Shown here one piece after another: positions 1 through 9,286 of a stretch of 64,000 nt of DNA. How positions within the stretch are numbered: position 1 is the first letter of the stretch; the number at the start of each line of letters is the position of its first letter. The notes under the pieces were generated by a model. That model was not told the origin of the DNA, did no database searches, and saw nothing but the letters and a program-made list of their open reading frames with translations. The DNA comes from Carposina sasakii (lineage: Eukaryota > Arthropoda > Insecta > Lepidoptera > Carposinidae). The DNA lies in contig CP053154.1 in assembly GCA_014607495.2 (NCBI GenBank), forward strand, positions 12,772,001 to 12,836,000, given 5' to 3'. The position numbers and the translations under genes were made by a program.

Positions 1-966
1 CCAGCTATTTACACGACAATTTCCCGATGCTCAGTAAAATTTTATTTGACGTTTTGACGGAAACGGGACAAATTTCTCTCAGCTCGTCAATTACCCGAAT
101 ATAATTTTCCATTTTGCTTATGTACATAAACCGGAGAATAAAAAAGAAGCATGTAGGTTTATTTCCATTGTGGGAGCGAGATGGCGTTATAAGCACTGCA
201 AAGTGGTGGTGATGCAAAAACTCCTGTTTGAAGAGTTCATGGTTACCCCGCATATCCATAATCAGACGGCAGATTTCCGAACATGGTTAATTATATTATG
301 GTCAAAAAACATCGGATTTACACGTGATGAGATTCTAGCCCACGTCAGGCAACTTTGTCTTTGATGATCGTTTAAATAACATGTGTGTATAGTCTAGTGA
401 CCATGTAGTAACATAGGCAAGTATAGTATGCATTGCATTTCAGTAAAGATAAAGTTTTGAGATAAAATTAATGCACGTATACGTGTCTCACTGGGGTGTT
501 AAGCAGAAAGGTAACTTTGTAATTAAATTCAGAGTATGTTAGGCAAAAAAAAAATTTGTTTACTGAAACTCCCGTTAGCAGCCATTTTGGATAAACCATA
601 TGAATTTAATTAATATTCTACGCTACGAGGTTCTCACCTTAGATATTATGGTACCTGGCTATAGGTTTTTTAAATAAAAACTTTATTTTACTAGCCGTTG
701 TGCTAAATTTTTAAGTTAGGTGGTTATGCTATTATTAGTTTAGACAGTCAGGTAAGATAAGTGTGTAATTACCACACTTCTGCCCCACTTAATTACAGAT
801 AATAGGTATTACTATATTACGTGTGAAAAACTATATTAATAAAGAGGTCGATTTATAGTGAAGTTGAAACGTATCATAGCCTGAAAAACTATATTTTCTT
901 ATACGATTACGCGACATTTTAGCTACTACCTAATTAACTTATCTATACAAAGTAGACATGTTCCAT
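1..966. other. AT-rich stretch, no gene seen
   Basis: Unique-looking AT-rich DNA. The small ORFs near 5-364 on both strands overlap each other and match no family I recognise. No splice-bounded exon, RNA gene or clear repeat was seen. Confidence 0.5.
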
Positions 967-970
967 TTAA

Positions 971-1162
971 GGCTCGAGCACACCGGATGCGTATGCGTAC
1001 ACGTACCTCTGAGTTTAATGTATAGAACTGACACCGCTTGACGTCTATGCTTACGTCTACGCATACGCATCCGGTCTGCCCGTGCCTACACAGTTCCATA
1101 CATTACAACTCGTCACACGTCTACGCTTACGTGCACGCACACGCATGCGGTCTGCTCGAGCC
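971..1162 (+). mobile_element. Palindromic TTAA-flanked MITE, copy 1
   Basis: A 192-bp non-coding element flanked on both sides by TTAA (967-970 and 1163-1166). Its ends are inverted repeats: GGCTCGAGCACACCGGATGC on the left and a near complement ending GCTCGAGCC on the right. The interior is CpG-rich and built of repeated, alternately oriented GCGTATGCGTAGACGTAAGC-like blocks, so the whole unit can fold on itself. A second, inverted copy lies at 33321-33531. TTAA duplication is typical of piggyBac-type insertion, but the ends are not the usual piggyBac CCCTTT, so the superfamily is unsure. Confidence 0.8.
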
Positions 1163-1258
1163 TTAACACTTCAAATGGTTACAACATCAGTTATTTAAGA
1201 AAAAACTTATTATAATAAACATGTACAAAAAGTCTCACTAGGTAGGTGTCGGCGGCAG

Positions 1259-1263
1259 CGGCG
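1259..1263. repeat. Transib target site duplication, left copy
   Basis: CGGCG directly abuts the first base of the element. The same five bases follow the last base at 5172-5176. A 5-bp GC-rich duplication is the Transib hallmark. Confidence 0.9.
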
Positions 1264-1618
1264 CACGGTGGGCTGAAAAACGGCTTTCATAGACATAGGA
1301 ATCAAAAGTGGCAAATACCGAATTTCTAATCGAATATCGCTTCTACTAGTTATTATCATATACTCAAATGATACTCGCATCAATCTGCACAAAAACAAAG
1401 GACTTATAATTTTTTTACGAAAAATTTGTATGAAGCTAGAATAAAAATTTAATTATCTCTTAAACGGCAAGGAAAACCGTAATATCCTTACAGGTAGTTT
1501 TAGTACTAATTATTTATGATTTTTTGACGTACTACAAATAACGGTTATCACTGCCGATTTTTTTTTAAAAATCATCAAAATATTTTTATTTATTTTTACA
1601 TACGAAACGGTTCCTTTT
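1264..1618 (+). repeat. Transib left terminal inverted repeat
   Basis: Reverse complement of 4820-5171, with a few substitutions and homopolymer-length differences. The first 63 bases match exactly. The inner boundary is near the motif AAACGGTTCC. No nonamer resembling ACAAAAACC is seen 12 or 23 bases after the heptamer. Confidence 0.9.
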
Positions 1619-1749
1619 CGTGTTTAAGTTGAGAAACACAGAATTTTAACAACGCAAAATATAAAATTAGCATCCCCTGTCTACTTCCAAAGGGTAGGCA
1701 AAAGTTTATTGTACTTCCGCACTTAGACATCTATTTTCAGTGGGATATT

Positions 1750-2006
1750 CATCATCATCAGCCCATAACAGTCCACTGCTGGACCTGAGCCTCTCCCGTG
1801 GGAGAATGTTGCCATAATCTCCACGCTTGGCAGGCAGGTTGGAGATCGATGTAAAAGACCATAGTATAATGAAAATGCTGCTGCCCATTTTCTGGTCTAT
1901 TGAGGCTCAGGCTAAACGGCGACTAATACAAGCGTATTAGTCGCCTTTTACGCCCCTGTGTATGGAGGGTTGGTGCTATTCTATTCTGCCGGACACCACA
2001 CGGCCT
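1750..2006 (-). mobile_element. Nested SINE-like retroelement inside Transib
   Basis: A 257-bp insertion bounded by the 12-bp direct repeat CAGTGGGATATT (1738-1749 and 2007-2018). Read on the minus strand it begins AGGCCGTGTGGTGTCCGGCA and ends in a GATGATGATG tail, as expected for target-primed retrotransposition. The head and general plan match the copies at 32734-32983 and 7185-7565. The trinucleotide tail resembles that of RTE-type LINEs, which may supply its reverse transcriptase (inference). It interrupts only the untranslated leader of the Transib, so it is younger than that insertion. Confidence 0.85.
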
Positions 2007-2334
2007 CAGTGGGATATTGATCAACCAAAATAAGTTTTCAATTTTAGATACATTAAAAATACCATAAAGAATTGTTAAGTAATTGTTTAGTTTCATTGTA
2101 ACTAGGTAAGTGATTAAGTAATTCTAATAATTTAGGCTTCTGAAGAGACTAAATAGGTGATTAAATAATTAGCAATATCGCGCAACAATGCAATCTTTGG
2201 ACTGCATCACTTTTTTCTGATTAGCTAATGTGGTAATTAGTTGTGCTAATGTGTTATATTGTCGACTATAAGTTTTCTTTAGTACTTCTTTGAAAAGTCT
2301 AATGGGGGTAGTTAACTAATTATCGATTTTTTGC

Positions 2335-2343
2335 TATAAAAGG
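2335..2343 (+). promoter_or_regulatory. TATA box of the Transib transposase gene
   Basis: TATAAAAGG stands 95 bases before the ATG at 2430. A TTCACAT initiator-like sequence follows about 38 bases downstream, near 2372-2378. The position fits a simple core promoter for the transposase. It is inferred from motif and spacing only. Confidence 0.55.
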
Positions 2344-2429
2344 ACTAAACTTTTGCTTTTAATTTAAATTGTTCACATCCGTGTAACTGTTAACACTATA
2401 ATATTTGCTCTGTGATTTTAAATCAAATA

Positions 2430-4544
2430 ATGGAAAGTTTAATCACCAATTTAGACTTGTTTGTTCTTCTAAAAAGTGAGACTACTTCATTTAATCATGA
2501 AGTATTGTTTGGTGCACTTGTATCCCGCATAGGCGATTGCCTTTCTGTCGAAGATCAAGTAACTGTTAAAGAATTTTGTCGAAGGTTTACGCGAGCTGCT
2601 TTACAGAGGTGGCAGAAATCCAGCAGATTCCTTGATAATTTCAGAAGACTGTACGGAAATTGGCTGCAAGCAAATATTGATTGGCCAAGTTGTGTGCAAA
2701 CTTTGGTTAATCGAGAAACTATTGATGATATACACACCATCTCTCAAGAACGTCGACGTCATCGTCCGTTAGTGCAGTAACATCATCGTCTGTTGGGAAA
2801 TACAATGACAAAAAGGTCCCGAAAACCCTTTGAAGATCTAGGAAACAAACAGAAAAAGAGAAGATCTGATGACCATACAAGCGAAGATTCCAGTGAATTG
2901 GCCTATGCAGCTGCAGCACGTTTAAAAGAAGAAGGGCATGGAGATATCGCTTCAGTGATCGAATATATGATGAAAAATCCTGAAGCAGCGGCTACAATTA
3001 GTGAGACGCTTAAAAAACCAGTGAAAAAAGTGGTTTTTACAGCAGAGAAAGCGCTTGGATTGCTTCTTTCACTAAAACTATCAAAGTGGCAATATATTAC
3101 ATTGCGAGAGGCTGCCATTCGCGAAGGTGCTAATGATATATATCCATCTTACTACAAAGTGCAACAAACTAAGCTTAGTTGCTACCCTCCGAATCAATCA
3201 GTGTCAGTTACGGATTCATCGGCTCGAATTACACTTCAAGCTTTACTGGACATCACAGTGACGAGGATTCTTCAAAGTCTTTCTGACGATGTGCAAAATA
3301 AGCAGCTAAAGCTGATATCCAAGTGGGGATTTGATGGTGCCTCCAACCAAAGCCGGTACAAGCAGAAAATGGAGGGCGAGCAGGATGATTCCAGCATTTT
3401 TATGACCTCTTTGGTCCCACTAAAACTGACAGATGGAGATAATACTTTATGGACGAACCCAAACCATGCTCAGCTTTGTATTGTCGTCCAGTCCAGTTTA
3501 CTTTTGTAAAAGAGAGTGAAGCAGTTGTAATTGATCACAAAAGACAAATGGATGATGAAATTAAGGATCTTATCCCACAGAGAGCAGTAATAATAACAGG
3601 GTGACTCATCATCTAATGATGACAATGATCGACGCTAAAGTCTGCACGTACCTTTCTGAAGCCAGATCAAACGCATCGTGCTACCTGTGCTTAGCAAAAC
3701 CAACAGAAATGAACCGATTAGATGTTGTAACTTCGAAGACTGTGTGTTCTGACGTATATGAATTTGGTTTGTCATCCTTACACGCCCGTATAAATTGCAT
3801 GGAATGTCTGTTACATATTGCGTACAGGCTTGACTTCAAACAGTGGGCAGCGAGAAGTAATGAGCACAAAGAAATGTTGCAGACAAGAAAAAACACATTC
3901 AGGACAAATTTAAAGATGAGCTCAATCTGTTGATTGATATAGTAAAACAGGGCTCGGGAACCACCAATGATGGCAATACCGCACGAAAGTTTTTCGAGTT
4001 TCCAAATACAACTGCAGCTATTACCGGGTTGGATGAGGAGCTCATAAAAAGATTTGCTGTGATTTTGCAAGCAATAACATCTGGCGAGAAAATCGATGTG
4101 AACAAGTTCAAAGATTTTTCCCGCAAAACGGCAGAAAAGTACGTAGAATTATACGATTGGTACTACATGTCGGCAACCGTACATAAATTGTTAATACACG
4201 GGGCTGACATCATTGAGAAAAATGACATTGTGCCCATTGGGGCTCTCTCTGAAGAAGCCTCAGAGTCGCGAAATAAAGATTTTAGGAGGTTCCGGGAAAA
4301 TCATTCGCGAAAAAGAAGCAGGCAAGATTCAAATCAAGATATTTTAAATATGCTTGTCATTTCCTCTGATCCCTTATTAAGTGCACAAAGGCCTAAGCTA
4401 GATAGTAAGAGAAAACTAAGCTTTTTTGGTGAAACTCTCGACTTAATCCAGTTTCAGGAAACTGAGTTCGAGTTTTTAGATGTAACTAACTTGGATTCTG
4501 ACTCAGAATTGGAATCCGACAACGAGAATGATGAAAATTCGTAA
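2430..4544 (+). pseudogene. Transib transposase (RAG1-core-like DDE recombinase), frameshifted
   Basis: Encodes a cut-and-paste DNA transposase that would act in the nucleus on the element's own ends. Segments lie in order in frames: 2430-2780, a short stretch in a second frame (about 2745-2830), 2793-3509, about 3470-3604, 3601-3933 and 3930-4544; summed length about 705 codons, normal for Transib. The first catalytic Asp is in KWGFDGASNQSRYKQ (codon 3333-3335). The likely second Asp is in MIDAKVC (codon 3631-3633), followed by the Cys pair CYLC. The glutamate is in ALSEEASESRNKDFRRFR (4251-4256). GSGTTNDGNTARKFF (from about 3950) is another Transib signature. A basic KRSRKPF...KQKKRR tract may be a nuclear signal. 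The start ATG at 2430 begins MESLITNLD; the ORF is open to 2412 but has no earlier ATG. About five frame changes disable it, several near homopolymers, so assembly error is an alternative to true decay. Confidence 0.92.
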
Positions 4545-4718
4545 TATAAGAAAAATATACTTCTTTTCTTTCTTTCTTTCTAATGTAAAAAAAAATACGA
4601 ATTTTCATCACTCTCATTTTTCAATTTTTTTATTAATTATGTAAGATTACTGTACTATTTGGTTCAATTATAATTTAATTGAATATTTTGTATAATTAAG
4701 AACATTTTTGTAACTTAA

Positions 4719-4724
4719 AATAAA
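4719..4724 (+). terminator. Polyadenylation signal of the Transib gene
   Basis: AATAAA stands about 175 bases after the transposase stop codon (TAA at 4542-4544) and before the right inverted repeat. It is followed by a T-rich stretch. It is the plausible end of the transcript, but the motif is common in AT-rich DNA. Confidence 0.45.
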
Positions 4725-4819
4725 CAGCATTTTTTTATATTTTTCTTGTTTTATACCTATAAATTCATATCATTTGAGTTAACCACATTCATAATATCGA
4801 TTTTCTTAAGTTAGACAAT

Positions 4820-5171
4820 AAAGGGAACCGTTTCATATGTAAAAATAAATAAAATATTTTGATGATTTTTAAAAAAATCGGCAGTGATAACCGTTATTTG
4901 TAGTACGTCAAAAAATCATAAATAATTAGTACTAACACTACCTGTAAGGATATTACGGTTTTCCTTGCCGTTTAAGAGATAATTAAATTTTTATTCTAGC
5001 TTCATACAAATTTTTCGTAAAAAAATTATAAGTCCTTTGTTTTTGTGCAGATTGATGCGAGTATCATTTGAGTATATGATAATAACTAGTAGAAGCGATA
5101 TTCGATTAGAAATTCGGTATTTGCCACTTTTGATTCCTATGTCTATGAAAGCCGTTTTTCAGCCCACCGTG
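4820..5171 (-). repeat. Transib right terminal inverted repeat
   Basis: Ends CAGCCCACCGTG, the exact complement of the left end, and mirrors 1264-1618 across its whole length with only a few differences. The duplication CGGCG follows at 5172-5176. Confidence 0.9.
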
Positions 5172-5176
5172 CGGCG

Positions 5177-5893
5177 GTCTCTTGAAATCGAGTTTTTCTG
5201 ATTAACGTGTTTAGTAAAATAAAAACTTAATAAAAAACCATATTGTGGCGTAATGTATTTAATCCTAAACATTTGAATTTATCCGTGCTTTTTCATATTT
5301 ACCTAAAGTCGTTGAGTTTTGACCGTTCTATATTTTTTAATGATGCACTTTTGACCTTTAGACTGAAAATTTTTAGACTTGATTACCTTTTTCTTATTTA
5401 TAGAGACTGATATTTGTAGTATAATACTTATTAAATTTAACAACTAACTTCGACCATTGGTCAGGTCCCGTCAGACGTTGATTCCACGTTTAGCCTGACA
5501 AATATATTACGATACAATCTCTGCCAACTGACGGTAGAGAGATAAACCTGCTCGCTGAGAACACCCATTTACGGCATAGGTGAACGCACATAACTTCTTT
5601 ACTAACAAGAAATTGCTATAAAAAGCTATCAAAGTAAGCTTAAGCATAGTGAAAACGGAGAGTAGTTTATCATTATAATACGCGAGTTTAAGCTCTATAA
5701 CTGAATACAATGGACTGCATAAGGGATTATACGCATGTACTGGGAGTAACGAGTGGATGTAATAGGTATGAATGGAAGAAGAGTACATATTACGCCGGCC
5801 ACCTCAAGTGATAGGGAATAGAACAGGAAGAAGAAGAGAACAATATACAATGCTCTACATTGTTCACAGGTACAGACAGCCCGTCCATGTGTA
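5177..5893. other. No gene seen
   Basis: Unique-looking DNA downstream of the Transib. Overlapping short ORFs on both strands (5507-5984) give no recognisable protein and lack exon signals. Confidence 0.5.
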
Positions 5894-6293
5894 TATACAG
5901 AATTATTTTTGGTCGTCAACGTTCCCGAAAACTACGGAATCTCCTCATCATCACGATCATTTTTCTACATGGAAGCATACCTAGGTCTGGTATAAGTGTC
6001 TGGTTCCCAAGATATTAAGGTCCAAAGTTAAGTAAATAGACTGCGTTTTTCTGCATAAATGCACATAGTCGCGTGTAGCAAGATTTTATCACGAGAAATA
6101 ATTAATATCTGTCTATGAAGAAACTAGCATAAACACTGGACGCTATAAATTTCACCCGATCAAGTAATAAATTTTTTTTCCTAAAAAAATTGCATCGTTT
6201 CCCAGGTTTTTATTTTGGCATATACTTACTTTATTTGATCTATAGAGTACGTACCTTTCGTTAAGGGTGGCAACGAAAAAAATACCCTGTATA
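5894..6293 (+). mobile_element. TATACAG-ended MITE, copy 1 of 4
   Basis: A repeat of about 400 bp that runs from TATACAGAATTATTTTTGGT to CCCTGTATA. The same sequence recurs at 20044-20464, 27541-27815 (inverted) and 40381-40700. Diagnostic inner phrases are AAATAGACTGCGTTTTTCTG and GGAAGCATACCT. The ends TACAGGGTGTTTTTTTG suggest TA target duplication, as in Tc1/mariner-like elements, but no transposase is present to confirm this. Confidence 0.75.
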
Positions 6294-6295
6294 TG

Positions 6296-6623
6296 TTAGT
6301 TTATCTATGCATATAATAAAAATGTAACGGATGTCTGTACATGGAAGATATATGAGAAAAAATATTATAGGAGACCTTTATCAACGCAATAGAACCCAAA
6401 ACGATGATTTTTTGAATTTTTGTCGGTTTGTCTGTGCGTTTGTGCACGCTAATCTCAAAAACGGCTGAACCGATTTCGATGCAGTTTTAAGGAATATATC
6501 GTGACAGGTCCCACTTAACATATAGGCTACTTTTTATCCCGGGAAAATGTTTTTATCCCGGATAATTTCGACATTTTGTTTTTTCTGTAGTCCACGCGGA
6601 CGGAGTCGCGGGCGTCCACTAGT
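6296..6623 (-). repeat. Lepidopteran interspersed repeat (ACTAGTGGACGCCCGCGAC family), copy 1
   Basis: On the minus strand it starts CACTAGTGGACGCCCGCGAC, then passes through CCCGGGATAAAAACATTT, TTAAGTGGGACCTGTCACGA and GAAATCGGTTCAGCCGTTTT. The same order is found at 24165-24371 and 36241-36582. It is non-coding and I cannot assign a superfamily. A 61-codon ORF inside it is not a gene. Confidence 0.75.
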
Positions 6624-7184
6624 GTCAAATATATACAAGATTAGAACCGCCTTATTGGTACCGATTAATGCTCCTGGAGACAAGATAATACGTTTACAGT
6701 TTTTTATTTGTATTTATATCGAAAGATCATAAAATAAAAGAAAAATTTGCGAAAGAAAAACTTCGCTAGCGTGAAAACTTTCCGGGATATAACGATTTCA
6801 AAATCACAATTTTAGACTTGCCACATAACGCTCCATACAAACGCCTACCACGACGTGACGTCACTCTTAAGCAATGCAAAAAAACCTCTGCGCGTAAAAG
6901 AACTTTTGTTCTACAGCTATATTAAATGTTGCGTTTATAAATATAGTCACAAAACAAAAGACAAAAGTTGCTGTAAATAACGCAGATGGACATGTGATGG
7001 TGTACTTTAATTAATTTCACATTTTAAAAATGGACTTACCCACTTAACTTTGAAGGCTTATTACTACCTCATTTGGACACATAATCAAATTGTAATTTTA
7101 CAGACAGATATGATTTTCATTATTTATTCTGATAAGAATAAGATGTTATTAAGATTCAACCATAGGAAACTACCCCATTGCTGT
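6624..7184. other. No gene seen
   Basis: AT-rich unique-looking DNA between repeats; no coding, RNA or repeat signal was recognised. Confidence 0.5.
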
Positions 7185-7565
7185 TATGTTTGACACATAC
7201 ACAGGGCACGGCATTTGCTGTCCACTTCTGGACGTAGGCCGTCCCCAGGGCACGGCATTTGCTGTCCACTTCTAGACGTAGGCCGCCCCCAGGGCCCGGC
7301 ATTTACTGTCCACTTCTGGACGTAGGGCGCCCCCTGGGCACGGCATTTGCTGTCCACTTCTGGACGTAGGCCGCCCCCAGGGCACAGCATTTGGCTACTG
7401 CCATGGGGGGTTTTTTGCTCATAGTCACCACGAACGCGGGCAGTGTGATTTCGGACTATGTTGTCAACACGGGAGGCACTGCTGCCCAACTCTCGGAAAC
7501 CGTTAATGGCCACTTTCGATACTCACGGGAAGACATGAGATGGTACTATTCTACCCTGTCGATGT
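7185..7565 (-). mobile_element. SINE-like element with expanded tail region
   Basis: Minus-strand copy of the family at 32734-32983. Shared blocks on the minus strand are CAGGGTAGAATAGTACCA (head), CCTCCCGTGTTGACAACATA (middle) and a block ending in TGCCCTGGGG before the tail. The tail block of the ancestor has been amplified into a 44-bp tandem array (7204-7379). ORFs of 109 and 69 codons on the two strands exist only because the repeat lacks stops; they are not genes. Confidence 0.75.
7204..7379. repeat. 44-bp minisatellite, four full units
   Basis: Exact 44-base spacing of GGGCACGGCATTTGCTGTCC-type units starting at 7204, 7248, 7292 and 7336, with a fifth partial start at 7380. The units differ at only a few bases. 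The unit is derived from the tail of the surrounding SINE. Confidence 0.92.
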
Positions 7566-9028
7566 TTCACGGGATGCTTGACATTCGTGTGGGTTTTTAA
7601 GAATAGGAATATGGTAAACTACCAGATTCTTTTCACAACAGTTTAAGTGTGTCGCAGCTCTATTGCGGGTATAATAATACAGTTTACAATCGCGTGGCAA
7701 GATTTTGACAGGTGTCATTCTTCAAGGTCGTCGACATATCGGATTGGAATCGCAGACGCACTGTGGGCTTCGACTTTCGAAGTCATTTCGTAGTATAATT
7801 GGGTAATAGATCTCTCGATATGGTCTAATGTCGGTTATTATTGGTTAATTTACTATTTCCTAATGTGATTTTATTATAATGTTTACTTTAAAATGTTGAA
7901 AAGAATGTGTGAATGCTGTTACAATAAATGTTGAAACATATGGCAAAACTTAGGTTTAATGTTATGAAGACCTTGGAAATATTGCAGTAAATGAATTTAA
8001 TTACACAGGTAGTACCAACAGATAGTTATAATTAATAGGATTGATCTATTTTTGCTTTTGACCCTTACTTTCATCATCATTTACTGTGTTTGTGTGCTTT
8101 TGTATTAAGTTATAAGATAACTATATAGGTTCGCTAAAACATAATTTATTTAATTTATATAGGACGTTAACTCTCCAAGTTTACCATATAAGTAAATAGG
8201 CACTGAAATAAAAAGAAAACCTCATGCAAATCGGTCCGAAAGTCACGCAAAGATACACAGACACAGTGATACTTAACTTATAACGCTCTTCGTTTTAATT
8301 AAACAATGGAATTGAAATAAATAAACTCATTTGTTCGACATGAAAGCATGTACAACTTATTTATTGATTGTCATTTTTATATGTTGCTTTCTATATTTGT
8401 GACGGCCTGTTGAGCATAATTAAGTTGGCGTTTATGTCTGCCAAAGTGTAACAAATAATAGTTTTGATCGCTGTTAAAGTCAGTTCACCTAAATCATAAG
8501 ACCCTAGATCATAAATAATTTAAAAACAATCGTATGTACCATGTACAAGAGACATCATCTTGAAAACCAAAGGAGACAACGCCAAACGGGGTTTATAGCG
8601 TTCGTCGAACACACGGTCTACACAATCGCTAGCAATCTTCGACCCAAATTTCGTGTAATGAATTGATACTAGCTTTATTTCGAAACACATCGATTGATAC
8701 GAAAAAACCGAAGGCTGGTCAAACGTGATCTGCTTACGAGACGTTCAATAAACCGGTGTTCAATTCGAACCTTTTCTGTATATAAAATAGTAATAAAAAA
8801 TCTAGGTACTTAAATCTACCTATGGCTGTACTGAAAAAGGTAATTTACTTTAAAATTAACGATTTTACTACCCTGCCCTTAAGTTTACAGACCAGTAACC
8901 TCAAATAATTATCCTACTGCTCTCTAGTTGATGGAAATTTGCTGCAAAATCGTAATGGGAAAATTTATATGAAGGTACTGCAGACCTCTGGATTCAGACG
9001 TGGTGTTTAAACTCGCAGTATATATATA
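7566..9028. other. No gene seen; one short dispersed repeat
   Basis: Unique-looking DNA. A segment at about 8338-8402 beginning ATGAAAGCA resembles 35163-35222 and is probably a small dispersed repeat; its reading frame (about 20 codons in the first copy) is hydrophobic but ends early. The block 8540-8760 is a little richer in CpG than its surroundings. No exon was recognised. Confidence 0.45.
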
Positions 9029-9286
9029 TAGGGTGTAACAAAAGGGGTATGTTATGCAAAAAGCTATATAAATAGCCCATCAAAAGGAACCTACCTACAA
9101 AATTTCAGACTCGAAATCACATGTTTATTTTTCCAGATAGTATGGAGAATTCCTAAACAACTTATGTTCATACAATTTTGAAAAATAAACATGTGATTTC
9201 GAGGCTCAAATTTTGGAAATAAATTTTCCATAGTGGGCTATTTACATAGCTTTTCGCTTAATATACCTTCTGTTACACCCTGTATA
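9029..9286 (+). mobile_element. CAGGGTGTAACA-type MITE, copy 1
   Basis: A fold-back element of about 258 bp with ends TAGGGTGTAACAAAAG and TGTTACACCCTGTATA, and inner mirrored blocks ATCACATGTTTATTTTTCC and AAATAAACATGTGATTTCGA. A second copy is at 42047-42294. It lies next to a short (TA)n run, consistent with TA-directed insertion. Confidence 0.8.

Larger units (their letters stand above)
1264..5171 (+). mobile_element. Transib DNA transposon, structurally complete, transposase broken
   Basis: A 3908-bp element. Both ends start with CACGGTGGGCTGAAAAACGG, whose first seven bases match the RAG recombination-signal heptamer CACAGTG except at position 4. The perfect 5-bp GC-rich target duplication CGGCG lies at 1259-1263 and 5172-5176. 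Terminal inverted repeats run about 352 bp. Inside, in order, are a leader holding a nested SINE (1750-2006), a TATA box (2335), a RAG1-core-like transposase pseudogene (2430-4544), a polyadenylation signal (4719) and the right inverted repeat. Superfamily, duplication length and transposase motifs agree, so the Transib call is firm. It cannot encode an intact protein as read, but its ends could still be mobilised by a transposase supplied in trans (inference). Confidence 0.93.

Noticed and set aside
3681..4126. Minus-strand ORFs of 129 and 75 codons
   Set aside because: They are antisense shadows of the Transib transposase, which has clear family motifs on the plus strand.
1264..5171. ProtoRAG or a RAG1-RAG2 pair
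   Set aside because: Only a RAG1-core-like transposase is present; no RAG2-like kelch gene is seen in the element.
7204..7379. CRISPR-like array
   Set aside because: The units are contiguous 44-bp tandem copies with no unique spacers, in a eukaryotic genome.
7184..7600. Overlapping 109- and 69-codon ORFs with repeated peptide
   Set aside because: Created by the 44-bp minisatellite and SINE; 44 is not a multiple of 3, and the frames overlap on both strands.
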